DNA from: Eutreptiella sp. 'Long Island Sound 2002'
Taxonomy: Eukaryota > Euglenozoa > Euglenophyceae > Eutreptiales > Eutreptiaceae
DNA length: 64,000 nt
Direction: 5' to 3'
NCBI GenBank assembly: GCA_964036045.1
Contig: OZ038382.1
Span: forward strand, 142,674,961 to 142,738,960
The notes below the pieces were generated by a model that was not told where the DNA came from, made no database searches, and saw only the letters and a program-made list of their open reading frames with translations. The translations under genes were made by a program, and so were the position numbers. Positions 11,512 through 20,489 of this stretch are shown here, in pieces (the first letter of the stretch is position 1; each line of letters opens with the position of its first letter).

Positions 11512-14500
11512 TCAGTCCCTAGCTTTAGTCTTGGAGGCAAGCGTCTCAGCGAGCCTCAGCAACTCACCAAGGTTTTTCTGGGACAAGTAGTCAACCAGAA
11601 CTGAGTTTAGGTGTCCCTCAGGTAGAACAAATGCAGAGAAGGGCTCCCAGGTGGCCTCTTCGACTCCAAACCCTTCCCAGAGGGTAAGGAAGCGCCAACC
11701 CTGGCGATAGCGGTGGCGTAGGACAGACTTCACCAGGTAGAAGCCCTCCTTAGCCATCTCCTCGGCGTTCATGTCGGGGAGTTCACCTTCAACTTCCATT
11801 GGGCTGGCAGCCCCTTGTACGTCCAGAGCGGCGATTTCCTCGTCGTTAAGCTCCCACTCCTCCCCACAGAGGTCTTCAGGATCATAGTAGCGCTTCAGGT
11901 GTTGAGCAGCGCACACCAGGGTCCCCCCTAGTCGGGGAAAACACCGCACAGTGATACGGTGACCATCCACAGATAGAATCCTGTATGGCCCGAAGTATGG
12001 GTCATCGCTGGTAGAGCGTGGCCAGGCGGGTAGTCGACTGTGGTGCACCAGCACCCAGTCCCCCTCTTGGTAGGTGGCCGGTACTCGGTGCTTGTTCTTC
12101 TTGTTCCACTGACGCTCCCTCACTCTCTGGAGCATAGCCTTGGCCTTGTCAACCTTCGCTTGTTGCTCTTGGACCCATTCACCCACAGGAGAATGGGTGT
12201 CCTCTGGATAGGGGGCATGTAGGAACCATGCCGGGCGCCCCATAAATAGCTCATGGGGCGAGTAGCCAGTCGCTGAACTCTCTTGGGAGTTCATCATCAA
12301 GGATATGACGGGGAGTAGTCTCACCCAGTCTCTGGTGCGTTCAGTTTTGCACCATATCCTGACGTTCTCCTTCAGGACACGGATCTGTGGCTCACATAGG
12401 GGGTTGCTCGTGTGAGAGTAGGGAATCCCCGTAGACACCTGGACATTGAGGGATCTCAGGACCCTCTTGTACCAGCCAGTATCTGAGCGTACTCGCACGT
12501 CCTCATCGGAGTTGATCTCCTTGGGCGCCCCATAGACACAAAACCACTCCTCCAGGAGTATCTTGATAGTCTCCTCCCCGGTAATGTGCTTGGTACATGG
12601 GAACACCCTGGTAAACCTGGTCAACCCACAGGTTACCATGAGGGCGAAGTCATAGCCCCCGAGCTTCGGCATCTCCGTGTAGTCCACGTATCGAACACTG
12701 TTAGCACAGTGAGGGATGGGCAGGGTCGAGTAGAGACCTCTGTCCCTGATATCCCCTGGTTTACAGGACCTGCACGGGCACTTGTCCACGATAGGCTGGA
12801 GGGTTTTCCGCAGTTGGTCGTCAGTCCACGTAGTGTGGAACCACTGCTTGAACAGCCTCAGGGTACGGTCAGCACCCACATGACCACTGGACTCATGGGT
12901 CCACTTCAGCAGCGCTGGGACTGGGTCACTAGGCACCACGATGCGGTCCTCGTGCCAGAGGTAGCTCTTGTCCCTCTTCCACCGGTCTTGGTTGACCAGG
13001 AGGGGTTCAAGGCGTTTCTCCAGGCGCTTGTAGATATCCCCAAACTCCTTCAGGTACTCCGATTGTTGGAGTCCATCCAGGGGGCGTATCATGGTCATGT
13101 TCAGGTCCAGGTGTACGTCCATACGGCTGAACGCCTCCTTAGCCAGCGCTTCAGACCGGGCACCAATCATGGAGTCGAAGTTGTTGCGGCTGATGTAGTC
13201 GGCACACTCGTTCTTCACTCCCTGGATATGGTGTACCGTCAGCCGTAGTTGACTGAGGTAGGTCCACCAGCGCCGTAGCTTGGCCTTCTCAGGTGGGGGA
13301 CCCTTCTGGGAACTGCGTACGGGTTCTTGGTCGCATAGCCAGACCACAGGGTTACTCCCCAACAGTCGTGCTTGTGAGGATAGCACCAGCATACCCGCGA
13401 GCAATTCCTGCTCATAGGTGGAGTAGTTCCCCCTGGCCTGGTTCCACTTCCAGTTCCAGTGGCCCAGAGGTACTAGGACCCACTTGTCGTCAGGGTAGCT
13501 GTGCTTGAGGGTTCCATCTCGGTTGAGACCTTCCGTCCCCCATTGGGAAATGGCCGATTCGAACTCCTCCTTCTCTAGTGCTTGCCATTGGAACAACGTT
13601 CCACCACCGCCCACATTGCTGGCGTCGGTCACCAGGATAATCTCCCCTTGTGCCCTAGGCACGCCCAAGCACTTAGCGTTGGCTACCTTGTCTTTGAGCT
13701 CGTCAAACGCTTGTTGCTCTTGTGGGCCCCAGCGCCAAGTAGTACTCTTCTTGATCAAGTCAGTCAGTACAGCGCTGGTGTAGGTGAAGTTTTTGATGTG
13801 GCGGCGATAGAAGTTGCACGCCCCAATGAAACTGGGTACATCATGAAGTCCTTTCTTGGGGTCTTCGTGTCGTATCTTGGCATCCATCAGGGGTTTGGCC
13901 TTAGAGGCCGCTGGGGTCCACCACCCATAGCCAACGTCAAACTTCAAGTACTGCATGGTCTCCTGCATGAACTCACACTTCTCCAGCTTGAGTCGTGTGT
14001 GGTTCTCCTGGCAGACCGCAAAGAACTCACCCAAGAGGATTAGGTGATCCTCCTGGGTATTGGTCCCGAGGCATACATCGTCGATGTGAGCCTCCATCTG
14101 GGCCCCACGGGATATGAGCTCCTGCACTTTAGGTCTCCTTCGTAGGATGGACAAGATCTTGTTCATCAGCTCTTGGAACAGAGCGGGTGCGTTAGCCACG
14201 CCAAATGGCATGACCTTCCACTTGAATACCCTCCCCTGAGGGGTGATGAAGGCCAGTAGTTCCTGCGCGTTGGGCGTCAGGTCCACTTGCCAGAATCCAC
14301 TTCGCTTGTCGATCTTGGTCTTGTAGCGACAGGAGGCTATCTTCTCCAGGGTAGACTCCATATTGGGAATGGACCCTGAGTGGCTCGGCGTCTTCTTGTT
14401 CAGCTCTCCGTAGTCCACTACCAGCCGTTTGGCTGTAGACCCAGGTTTAGCCACCAGGAAACAGGGGCTGCAGTGTAGGGGGTAGTCCCCGTCCTTGTAC

Positions 14501-14643
14501 TCCAGGACTAGGCCAGCGTCGATACATTCTTGTATCTGTCGCTCAATCTCGTCGGCCTGCTCTTTAGGAGCTGGATAGGGTCTCCTCCGGATCTTGTGAC
14601 CCAGAACTCGGGTTTCAGCTTGAGGTCCATCTGTACCAGCTTG
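11512..14643 (-). CDS. pol: Gypsy pol: RT, RNase H, integrase, chromodomain
   Basis: The pol frame opens after a TGA at 14646-14644 and overlaps the protease frame by 136 bases, in the -1 register. Numbering from 14454, RT motifs are RLVVDYGELNK (10-20), TKIDKRSGFWQV (46-57), MPFGVANAP (82-90) and the catalytic HIDD (123-126). RNase H has TDAS (Asp277), Glu350, Asp375 and Asp419. Integrase has HxxxxH (520, 525), a CPCRSC cysteine cluster (559-564), Asp591, Asp650/652 and Glu688. GPY (822-824) marks the GPY/F module. Residues 905-945 (YLVKSVLRHR, LWEGFG, ATWEPF) are a chromodomain. No stops break 980 codons, so this part may still be functional. Confidence 0.93.
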   Translation of the reverse strand, partial: QAGTDGPQAETRVLGHKIRRRPYPAPKEQADEIERQIQECIDAGLVLEYKDGDYPLHCSPCFLVAKPGSTAKRLVVDYGELNKKTPSHSGSIPNMESTLEKIASCRYKTKIDKRSGFWQVDLTPNAQELLAFITPQGRVFKWKVMPFGVANAPALFQELMNKILSILRRRPKVQELISRGAQMEAHIDDVCLGTNTQEDHLILLGEFFAVCQENHTRLKLEKCEFMQETMQYLKFDVGYGWWTPAASKAKPLMDAKIRHEDPKKGLHDVPSFIGACNFYRRHIKNFTYTSAVLTDLIKKSTTWRWGPQEQQAFDELKDKVANAKCLGVPRAQGEIILVTDASNVGGGGTLFQWQALEKEEFESAISQWGTEGLNRDGTLKHSYPDDKWVLVPLGHWNWKWNQARGNYSTYEQELLAGMLVLSSQARLLGSNPVVWLCDQEPVRSSQKGPPPEKAKLRRWWTYLSQLRLTVHHIQGVKNECADYISRNNFDSMIGARSEALAKEAFSRMDVHLDLNMTMIRPLDGLQQSEYLKEFGDIYKRLEKRLEPLLVNQDRWKRDKSYLWHEDRIVVPSDPVPALLKWTHESSGHVGADRTLRLFKQWFHTTWTDDQLRKTLQPIVDKCPCRSCKPGDIRDRGLYSTLPIPHCANSVRYVDYTEMPKLGGYDFALMVTCGLTRFTRVFPCTKHITGEETIKILLEEWFCVYGAPKEINSDEDVRVRSDTGWYKRVLRSLNVQVSTGIPYSHTSNPLCEPQIRVLKENVRIWCKTERTRDWVRLLPVISLMMNSQESSATGYSPHELFMGRPAWFLHAPYPEDTHSPVGEWVQEQQAKVDKAKAMLQRVRERQWNKKNKHRVPATYQEGDWVLVHHSRLPAWPRSTSDDPYFGPYRILSVDGHRITVRCFPRLGGTLVCAAQHLKRYYDPEDLCGEEWELNDEEIAALDVQGAASPMEVEGELPDMNAEEMAKEGFYLVKSVLRHRYRQGWRFLTLWEGFGVEEATWEPFSAFVLPEGHLNSVLVDYLSQKNLGELLRLAETLASKTKARD

Positions 14644-16439
14644 TCACATGAGGCTGGAGGGGGTAGTTCTCCGAACACCTCCAGATAGGTCCTTATAAGC
14701 TTCTGTACCCGCGGGTCCAATACCTTGATCTTGTCCTCCGTGTCCTCGTCGGAGTGTAAGTTGCTTGCCCCTTGAATAGACGTCGGGAGGTGGTCCTCCA
14801 CCGACTCTTCGCCCGCGGTAGCATCCTTCAGCCCTTGGTAGGCATATAGAAGGTCTTGCTCAACCATCTCCGGTGGACGATGGCAACATAGGCACGCTCG
14901 AGGGGGTTCACATACACATTCCTCCGAGAGGTCGTCCTCCTCTGGGGTCCTCACATGGGCGCCCCACACGCTCTTCATGAGCTTAAGATCTACCTCCCTT
15001 TGCCAGGTGGTGATCTTCTGTTCGAGGTCCTCCTTCAGTTGGGATAGATCTCCCATACGTCCTTGCTTCAGTGGCCATGAGCTGCGGGTAGGCTTCGCGT
15101 AGCATAGCTTTTTCGCCACCAACTTCCTCTTGGAATCCACATACTCCCTGAGCCTGGATCGAGGGTCCAGCTCTTCATCCACGGGGTCTTCCACCCTCAT
15201 GGAGAGTAGGGGTTTTAGTGGGGCGACGTACTCGGCGTTCTCCACTTCCTCCACACAGGTCTGCACGAAGAAGGCGTCGTGCGCAGTTTCGTCATCTGAG
15301 TGGATAGAGCTAGGTAGCTCAGATAGTCCACACTCAGAGACTCCATCAGGAACAGGTACATGACAGGGAGAGTTGGGGGCGTTGGTGTTAGTCACGACGT
15401 ACTCATCTCCCCCGGGTGTAGTCTCAACAGCATCTTGAGGTCGTAGGCGATCCTTCAAGTCACCCAAGGCGAGTCCATCGCTTTCTCGTTGTATAGCCTG
15501 GACCAGAGTCGGGTCCAGGTCCTCCCAGGGGATGGTGGTAAGACTTCCGTCCACCACGCTGAGCATGCTCCCCCATCCGGGCTTCCCAATAGGCGTCTTG
15601 CGTCCCAGAGGCACGTAGATGGCCTCATCAGGCAAACGAACAGAGCTGATAGTCAGCCTGTCCAGGAGGTTTCGCCAGTACTCGTTGCCCCCATGGGCTC
15701 CCCAATCGGGGGAACACAGGACCATGCGGGAACGCTCCAAGGCCACCTTGGTCACCACCTTCCCCAGTTCACTGAATCTGGGGTTCCCGTAGGCCATCCC
15801 GAAAGAGGGCCAGTAAAATTTGTAGCTGCAGTTCTTCCCCTTGCTGCAGTATAGGTCCAGTACATGCTGCTTGTCGCTGGCGAACAGCTCCACACTTAGG
15901 TCTTCTCGAGAGTAACCCAACTCCTTCAGACCTTGGTCTAGGACTTCCCCCAATAGTTGATAGTCCTCAGTTTTGGAGGCCGCCATCATGTTCGAGGGCT
16001 CCTCCTTGGATAGTCTCAGGTAACTCGAGGTATGTTCCGACTGCTCCAGTGGCACAGACTCTCTGCCACTGCCGTGGTCCACGTAGAGGAGGTAGGGCGC
16101 TTGCAGCGTCAGGGATTGTATCTGGGAGTGCTGTACGAAGAAGTCAGTACCCAGTACAAAGTCGAAGGCCTCAGTGTCCATCACATAGAACCGATGGGCG
16201 ATAGTCCGGGAGCCCATAGGTACCTCCACTTCACAGTCCCCGCAGCTGTGCACCACATGTCCATCCCCCATGCGTATAGCGGCGGTGGTCATGGTGTTCT
16301 TCAGGCTCCCACAAGGTAAAATTTTCTTGGCCACTATTGATATGGTGGCGCCAGTGTCCAATACCCCCAGGTATTCACGTCCCCCTAGTGGGATACGTAC
16401 CCAAAACACCAGGTCTTGGGTGCCACCAGAGCGTCCCCG
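14508..16439 (-). CDS. pro: Gypsy protease and linker, in frame after gag UGA
   Basis: This frame continues directly from gag after the TGA at 16440-16442 with no frame change. A retropepsin active site LGVLDTGATIS has its catalytic Asp at about 16358-16356, some 28 codons after the stop. About 500 residues of acidic linker follow, containing no obvious domain, and then the start of the RT N-terminal region (FGELPPPASC, then VQMDLKLKPE). The frame stops at 14508 (TAG). There is no ATG between the gag stop and the DTGA motif, so expression needs readthrough of the UGA or another recoding event. Confidence 0.75.
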   Translation of the reverse strand, partial: RGRSGGTQDLVFWVRIPLGGREYLGVLDTGATISIVAKKILPCGSLKNTMTTAAIRMGDGHVVHSCGDCEVEVPMGSRTIAHRFYVMDTEAFDFVLGTDFFVQHSQIQSLTLQAPYLLYVDHGSGRESVPLEQSEHTSSYLRLSKEEPSNMMAASKTEDYQLLGEVLDQGLKELGYSREDLSVELFASDKQHVLDLYCSKGKNCSYKFYWPSFGMAYGNPRFSELGKVVTKVALERSRMVLCSPDWGAHGGNEYWRNLLDRLTISSVRLPDEAIYVPLGRKTPIGKPGWGSMLSVVDGSLTTIPWEDLDPTLVQAIQRESDGLALGDLKDRLRPQDAVETTPGGDEYVVTNTNAPNSPCHVPVPDGVSECGLSELPSSIHSDDETAHDAFFVQTCVEEVENAEYVAPLKPLLSMRVEDPVDEELDPRSRLREYVDSKRKLVAKKLCYAKPTRSSWPLKQGRMGDLSQLKEDLEQKITTWQREVDLKLMKSVWGAHVRTPEEDDLSEECVCEPPRACLCCHRPPEMVEQDLLYAYQGLKDATAGEESVEDHLPTSIQGASNLHSDEDTEDKIKVLDPRVQKLIRTYLEVFGELPPPASCDKLVQMDLKLKPEFWVTRSGGDPIQLLKSRPTRLSDRYKNVSTLA

Positions 16440-18914
16440 TCAGAACTCCGCGGGACAGGTCACCTCGAACCCCTTGTTCCGCAATTTGCGGGCCATCCTC
16501 ATGAAACGGCTCCTCTTCTTGGCGTTGCCGTCATCACCACCTTCATGCTCACGCTTGGCTCCTTGTTCTTGCTGGGCCTGCGTTTGTGAGCGTGTGGTCG
16601 GACCAGATTGCCCTCCAGAGGGCTCGGAGTTGCCCCCTGGATTAGGGTTGGGCTTGCCTCCGTTCTTGTCCTTGTTCTTGTTGTCGGGCTGGCGGTTAGC
16701 GCCTCCTCCTGGTACACCTTGACCCTTGTCTTGCCCTTGACCACGTCCTTTCGCCTTGCCCTTGCCGGAGTCGTTGCCTTTGGCCTTGCCTCCACCTTTG
16801 CCTGAGCCTTTGCCAGGATCTTCCCCCTCAAGCTTCGCCGATAGGCGTTGCTTATGGTAGCACTCATCCTCGTAGTGCTTCCGCTTACCGCAGAATGCAC
16901 ACGTGATGGTGCAGCGGTAATGATCCGGCAGCTTCGCTTTGGCGCCGGTGTTCTTCTCCTGCTGCTTCCCCTGGACGACGAAGCAGTCTCGCTGCTCGCA
17001 GTCAGAGGCGTGCTGCAGGTGGCCCTGCTCATCTCTGGCATCACACCAGAATAGCTCCTTCACGTTCTCCATGGTACGGGCGTGGGCGTGTTTGGGGGTA
17101 GTCCCCTGCCCAGGTCGGGACCCTTGGTACCCTTTGCCTCCAGAACCTCCACCACCAGGACGGTAGTTGTTCAGGTGCTGGTCGCTCTCCTTCTCGAGCG
17201 CCATCTCCAGGAGCAGCACGCATAGATCCTCGTAGTGGAGGGATCTAGCCTTGCGCTCAGCCGTCAGACAGCACTCGTCCCATAGCTCTCTGGGGAGCTT
17301 GGCCACCAACCAGAATAGCAGGTCGTCGCTGCTGTAGGAGCCGGGCGTCAGTCGTCCAGCCCAGTGATCCAGATCAGCCAACAGCTCAGACACCCTGCCA
17401 GGCTTGGGGTTGTTGGGCAGCACGGGTAGGTTCTGGATCTCGACCCTGATGGAGAGGTCGGTTTCGTAGGTCGGATACTGCCTCTCCAGGGCAACCAACA
17501 CATCGGCAAAGGTGGCGGAGTTAGTCACGATCTGCCGGACCTGCTTCTCCAGGTACTTGGTCTTGCAGCACTGCAGGAGCAGGTCGCACTTCACTCGCCC
17601 ACTGGCGTGGGTTTGGCCAGTCAGTCGCAGGAACCGCCCAAAGTTCTCAGCGAACTCGCTGAGGTCCTTGCCTGTGAACTCAGGCAGGTTCACCACGATC
17701 TTGGAGGTGGCTATAGCCTTCGCCTCCTGAGCTCGGCGTCCTTCAGGGCGTCGGGTCTTCTTCTTCTTCTTCTTCTTCTTCTTACCCTTGGGGTCCTCGG
17801 GGTCCTCAGGGTCATCGTCATCTGAGGGCGAAGAAGAATCCATCGACGGCGGCTCGTCATCGGAGGGGTCTCCGCCTAGATCACTGGAGCCATAAGGCTC
17901 CACGTCCACCATAGCCCTTAAGGCTGTCAGCCCCAGCCGGTCCAGCTCGGCCCTCGTCGAGTTCGTCACGTGGCTGTAGGGCGGCTGGGCCGTTCTCGGC
18001 ACGAAGGGACTTCTCGGAATAGCTGCAGGCGTCGGCATCGGTCTGCTCCTCAGGCTCCCCAGGGTATTTGTCAACCCTGCCGTCAGGTGGTTAGCCTGTA
18101 CTCGGTGGGGTGACATTCCCACCGAGATAGGTGACGTTTGGGGCGGGATCATCAGGGGCTCCAGCTTCTCACGGATCTCTTGAGTGAGGTCGCCCACGAT
18201 TTTTGAAGTGGCTCCTCGGAGCACCTCGTTGATCTCCGACCGCGTCAGAGACCTGTTGGAGGATCTTCCCGATCCTCTACTCCTGCCTCCAAGAGACTCT
18301 GGTCCTCTCCTCAACCCACTCAAGGGTGCATACCCAGGAACATCCACATAGGTTCCAGTAGCATGTAGTGGATGGGGATAATCAGCTGCATACCATCACG
18401 GCGCAGCGCTGGAAGCCACAGGCTCACTGGCAGTAGTTGCCTCATGGAGCGCAGTGGTAGGTGGGCCCATACCATAGGCGGGGTAGGGAGGCATGCCGGT
18501 AAACCCTGTGCCCTCTGCCATAGGCGGGTTGGTTGAGGAAGTGGATGTTGCAGCGGCTGGGAGTGTGGTGGTTAAAGGAGAGGGTGATGCGTGGAGGCCA
18601 GAAGCGCTTGGTGCGCCTTCGAAGGTAGGGTCATGCGTCGGGTCTTGCCTTTGTTCCTCTCCTTCGTCTGCTCCTTCTCCAGCGTCCTTCTCGCTCTCGT
18701 TCTCTCTCTTCCTCTTCACAGGCTGAGGCTGAGAGACCACTTCTTCGACCGACAGGGCCCCGAAGGCCGTCTGGAGGCCATCCAGGGAGTCCTCAGCCGC
18801 ATCCACTGGCCCATGTAAGGGCTCCGCCGAAGGTACAGCGCCAGGTGCCGGCCTTGCCGGTGCCTCAGGCGCTGGCGCTGTCTTCACGTCGGCGTCCTCC
18901 TTTCTTGGATCCAT
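16440..18914 (-). CDS. gag: Gypsy gag (capsid and nucleocapsid)
   Basis: The structural polyprotein starts at ATG 18914, 87 bases inside the primer binding site. The N-terminal 172 residues are Ala/Pro/Ser-rich with a KRKRE patch, then comes an in-frame TGA at 18396-18398. The frame continues open, with no ATG near the restart, to TGA at 16440-16442. The downstream part has a Lys-rich tract (about 17760-17790), a capsid-like helical region (VVNLPEFTGKDLSEF onward, about 17690-17170) and a CCHC zinc knuckle, C-x2-C-x4-H-x4-C (CAFCGKRKHYEDEC, 16901-16860). A Gly/Lys/Gln-rich tail follows. Whether the first TGA is a disabling mutation (CGA to TGA) or is read through is unknown. Confidence 0.8.
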
Positions 18915-19000
18915 CTTAGTCCGCCCTTCTGCTTATATTTGCCTGTACTCGGAGCACTGGTTGTACGGCGCGGGGTCGCTGCCGGTGCACAGAGACAGGC

Positions 19001-19015
19001 TGCCTCTTGCTACCA
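19001..19015 (-). promoter_or_regulatory. Primer binding site (initiator-Met tRNA type)
   Basis: One base inside the 5' LTR edge, the minus strand reads TGGTAGCAAGAGGCA. It starts TGG, complementary to a tRNA CCA end. Apart from one extra A it matches the complement of animal-type initiator methionine tRNA 3' ends (TGGTAGCAGAGG). This is the usual place and primer for gypsy elements. Confidence 0.75.
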
Positions 19016-19801
19016 CAAAAGTTTATAGTGTTTTCAGCACTGTGTTTTTGCTTCTCCTGCTGCTTGCTGTAGGTGTAGGGTTTCCTGCTGCTTGTTTTGG
19101 AAGATGAAAACCTTTGTTTTGCAGAAATAGAGTCAATCCAGGATAACCCAGGCCAGAAGTGTGCAAAGAGGAGAAGATCAGGATCAAAGCATGAAGGGCT
19201 GCAGTGTAAACAGTGAAAGATGATTGGATATTCACAGAAACTGCAACTCAGGTCATAAATGAATGCATATTCACAAAGATAGCTGAAATGTTTTTGGAAA
19301 AGAGTTAGAAAACTGCCTCAGGATCACTCTCTCTCCATAGTGCCATCTTAGGAGATGTGCACTCTTTGTTTTGGGTCCCATATGTGCTGAGGTGGCATGG
19401 TATGTGGCGATGAGGTCACTGCCATGTCACATGGGATCCTCCTACTTAGCTAGGCTGACCGGGAATTGAACCCAGGACCTCTCAAAAAGAGGTGCCTAGC
19501 CCCCTAGGGTGCATACCACTAGGGCAGATAAGTATTCATGGAAAAACATAGATAAATTCATAGGCTCTACTTTGGATATGTCAGTTCTCAGTCAACTCAG
19601 GAAAAGATGAATAGCTTCACATTGAAAGGGGATTAAGGGGTCCACTCCAAATCCTGATTGGGTGTTTGGTTCCATAGGTCAAAATGTGTTATCACCAGTT
19701 TTGGTTGGACCAATACTAAGCTAAAAATGCATGGATGCTCAGTGCATCTCTAATACAACTAGAGTATGCCGCAAAGCAATGGAAAAGCACTTTTTCTTAC
19801 T
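19016..19801 (-). repeat. 5' LTR of the gypsy element
   Basis: This is the direct repeat partner of 8473-9260. The inner edge ends CTTTTG and is followed at once by the primer binding site. The outer edge abuts the CAGGCA target copy. Promoter elements are not obvious, apart from the internal tRNA-like segment at 19453-19528. Confidence 0.9.
19453..19528 (-). other. tRNA-like segment in the 5' LTR
   Basis: This is the same segment as 8913-8988, with the anticodon-type and T-type stems intact. Its presence in both LTRs shows it was part of the LTR before this insertion event. Confidence 0.55.
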
Positions 19802-19807
19802 CAGGCA
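19802..19807. repeat. Target-site duplication, right copy (CAGGCA)
   Basis: This matches 8467-8472. Removing the element and one copy restores an open frame across the junction, independent support that this is the true insertion boundary. Confidence 0.85.
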
Positions 19808-19872
19808 TTGCCTGGGGACGTCTGCCTGTGGCGATGCAGAATGAACTGGTCACGTTTGGGTTCCCAAGATGA
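19808..19872 (+). pseudogene. 3' end of the split dioxygenase-like gene
   Basis: Directly after the right copy of the CAGGCA target duplication the sequence continues in the frame interrupted at 8472. It reads about 20 more codons, ending ELVTFGFPR, then TGA at 19870-19872. A hydrophobic stretch followed by GFP at the C-terminus is what I would expect after the G-x-R-x-x-L-V-x-Y-T strand in this family. This supports the two pieces being one former exon. The stop is TGA. Confidence 0.55.
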
Positions 19873-20485
19873 AGATGTGTTTTTTGTGTAGCGCTTCGTG
19901 CAACAGCGGTTGAACCGGTGAAGCCGGTGCAACCGCGCGCCTGTCCAGCGGTTGAACCACCTCGAAATCCGGTTACGTTTTAGTGCAATCCATGAGGAAA
20001 AAAGCTTCTGACAATCAAGTGTAGGCTTGCATGTAATCATTGTTCACTAAAAAGGGTCCAAAGTCCTAAAGGGAATCCAAACAAGGCACAGGGGTGTATG
20101 TCACCACGCCTAACGAAACGTTGATGCTGAAGCCGTGCGGTTTCACCAATACAGCCGCGGCCACTGGCACCTACACCACCACCGCCGTGAAATATGATCC
20201 AAGAGAAATGGGTGTCCAGTGTTTTGCACCAATGAGGTAAGAAGGTTTTCAAAAACATTCTTTTTAGGGGGTGTGGCATCTCTTGGAGGGCTGAAAAATA
20301 GCGGTTTTCAGGTTGCTACTTAACAATTTGGTGATGTACCACGATAGGGGATCAACCGTGGGGAAGCCGTAATGAAAGTGCGCGGTTGAACTCGGTTGAA
20401 CCACGGTTCCACTTGGGTAATTCAAGGGTACCTGATCCAAATGAGCACGTAGGGCAGTGGACCGCCTGCACACTCCCGCATTACC
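19873..20485. other. Non-genic flank with repeated GGTTGAAC motif
   Basis: After the split gene's stop, no frame is convincing. The motif CGGTTGAACC or a one-base variant recurs around 19908, 19947, 20382 and 20392. It may be the 3' untranslated region of the split gene. Confidence 0.4.
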
Positions 20486-20489
20486 CGCT

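Larger units (their letters stand above)
8473..19801 (-). mobile_element. Complete Ty3/gypsy chromodomain LTR retrotransposon
   Basis: The 11.3-kb element reads right to left: 5' LTR (19016-19801), primer binding site, gag, protease, RT-RNase H-integrase-chromodomain, a 2.25-kb 3' untranslated stretch, polypurine tract and 3' LTR (8473-9260). It is flanked by CAGGCA at 8467-8472 and 19802-19807, a 5-6-bp target duplication as expected for this superfamily. The two LTRs differ by three substitutions (near 8608, 8789, 8896) and one base in an A-run, so insertion is recent. The RT, RNase H, DDE integrase, GPY/F and chromodomain order places it with the chromoviruses. Coding is interrupted by in-frame UGA codons and a frame change, described separately. 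Confidence 0.92.

Noticed and set aside
16440-18398. UGA reassigned to a sense codon in this organism
   Set aside because: The aminopeptidase and the rejoined dioxygenase-like gene both end at TGA exactly where the families end, so UGA acts as a stop.
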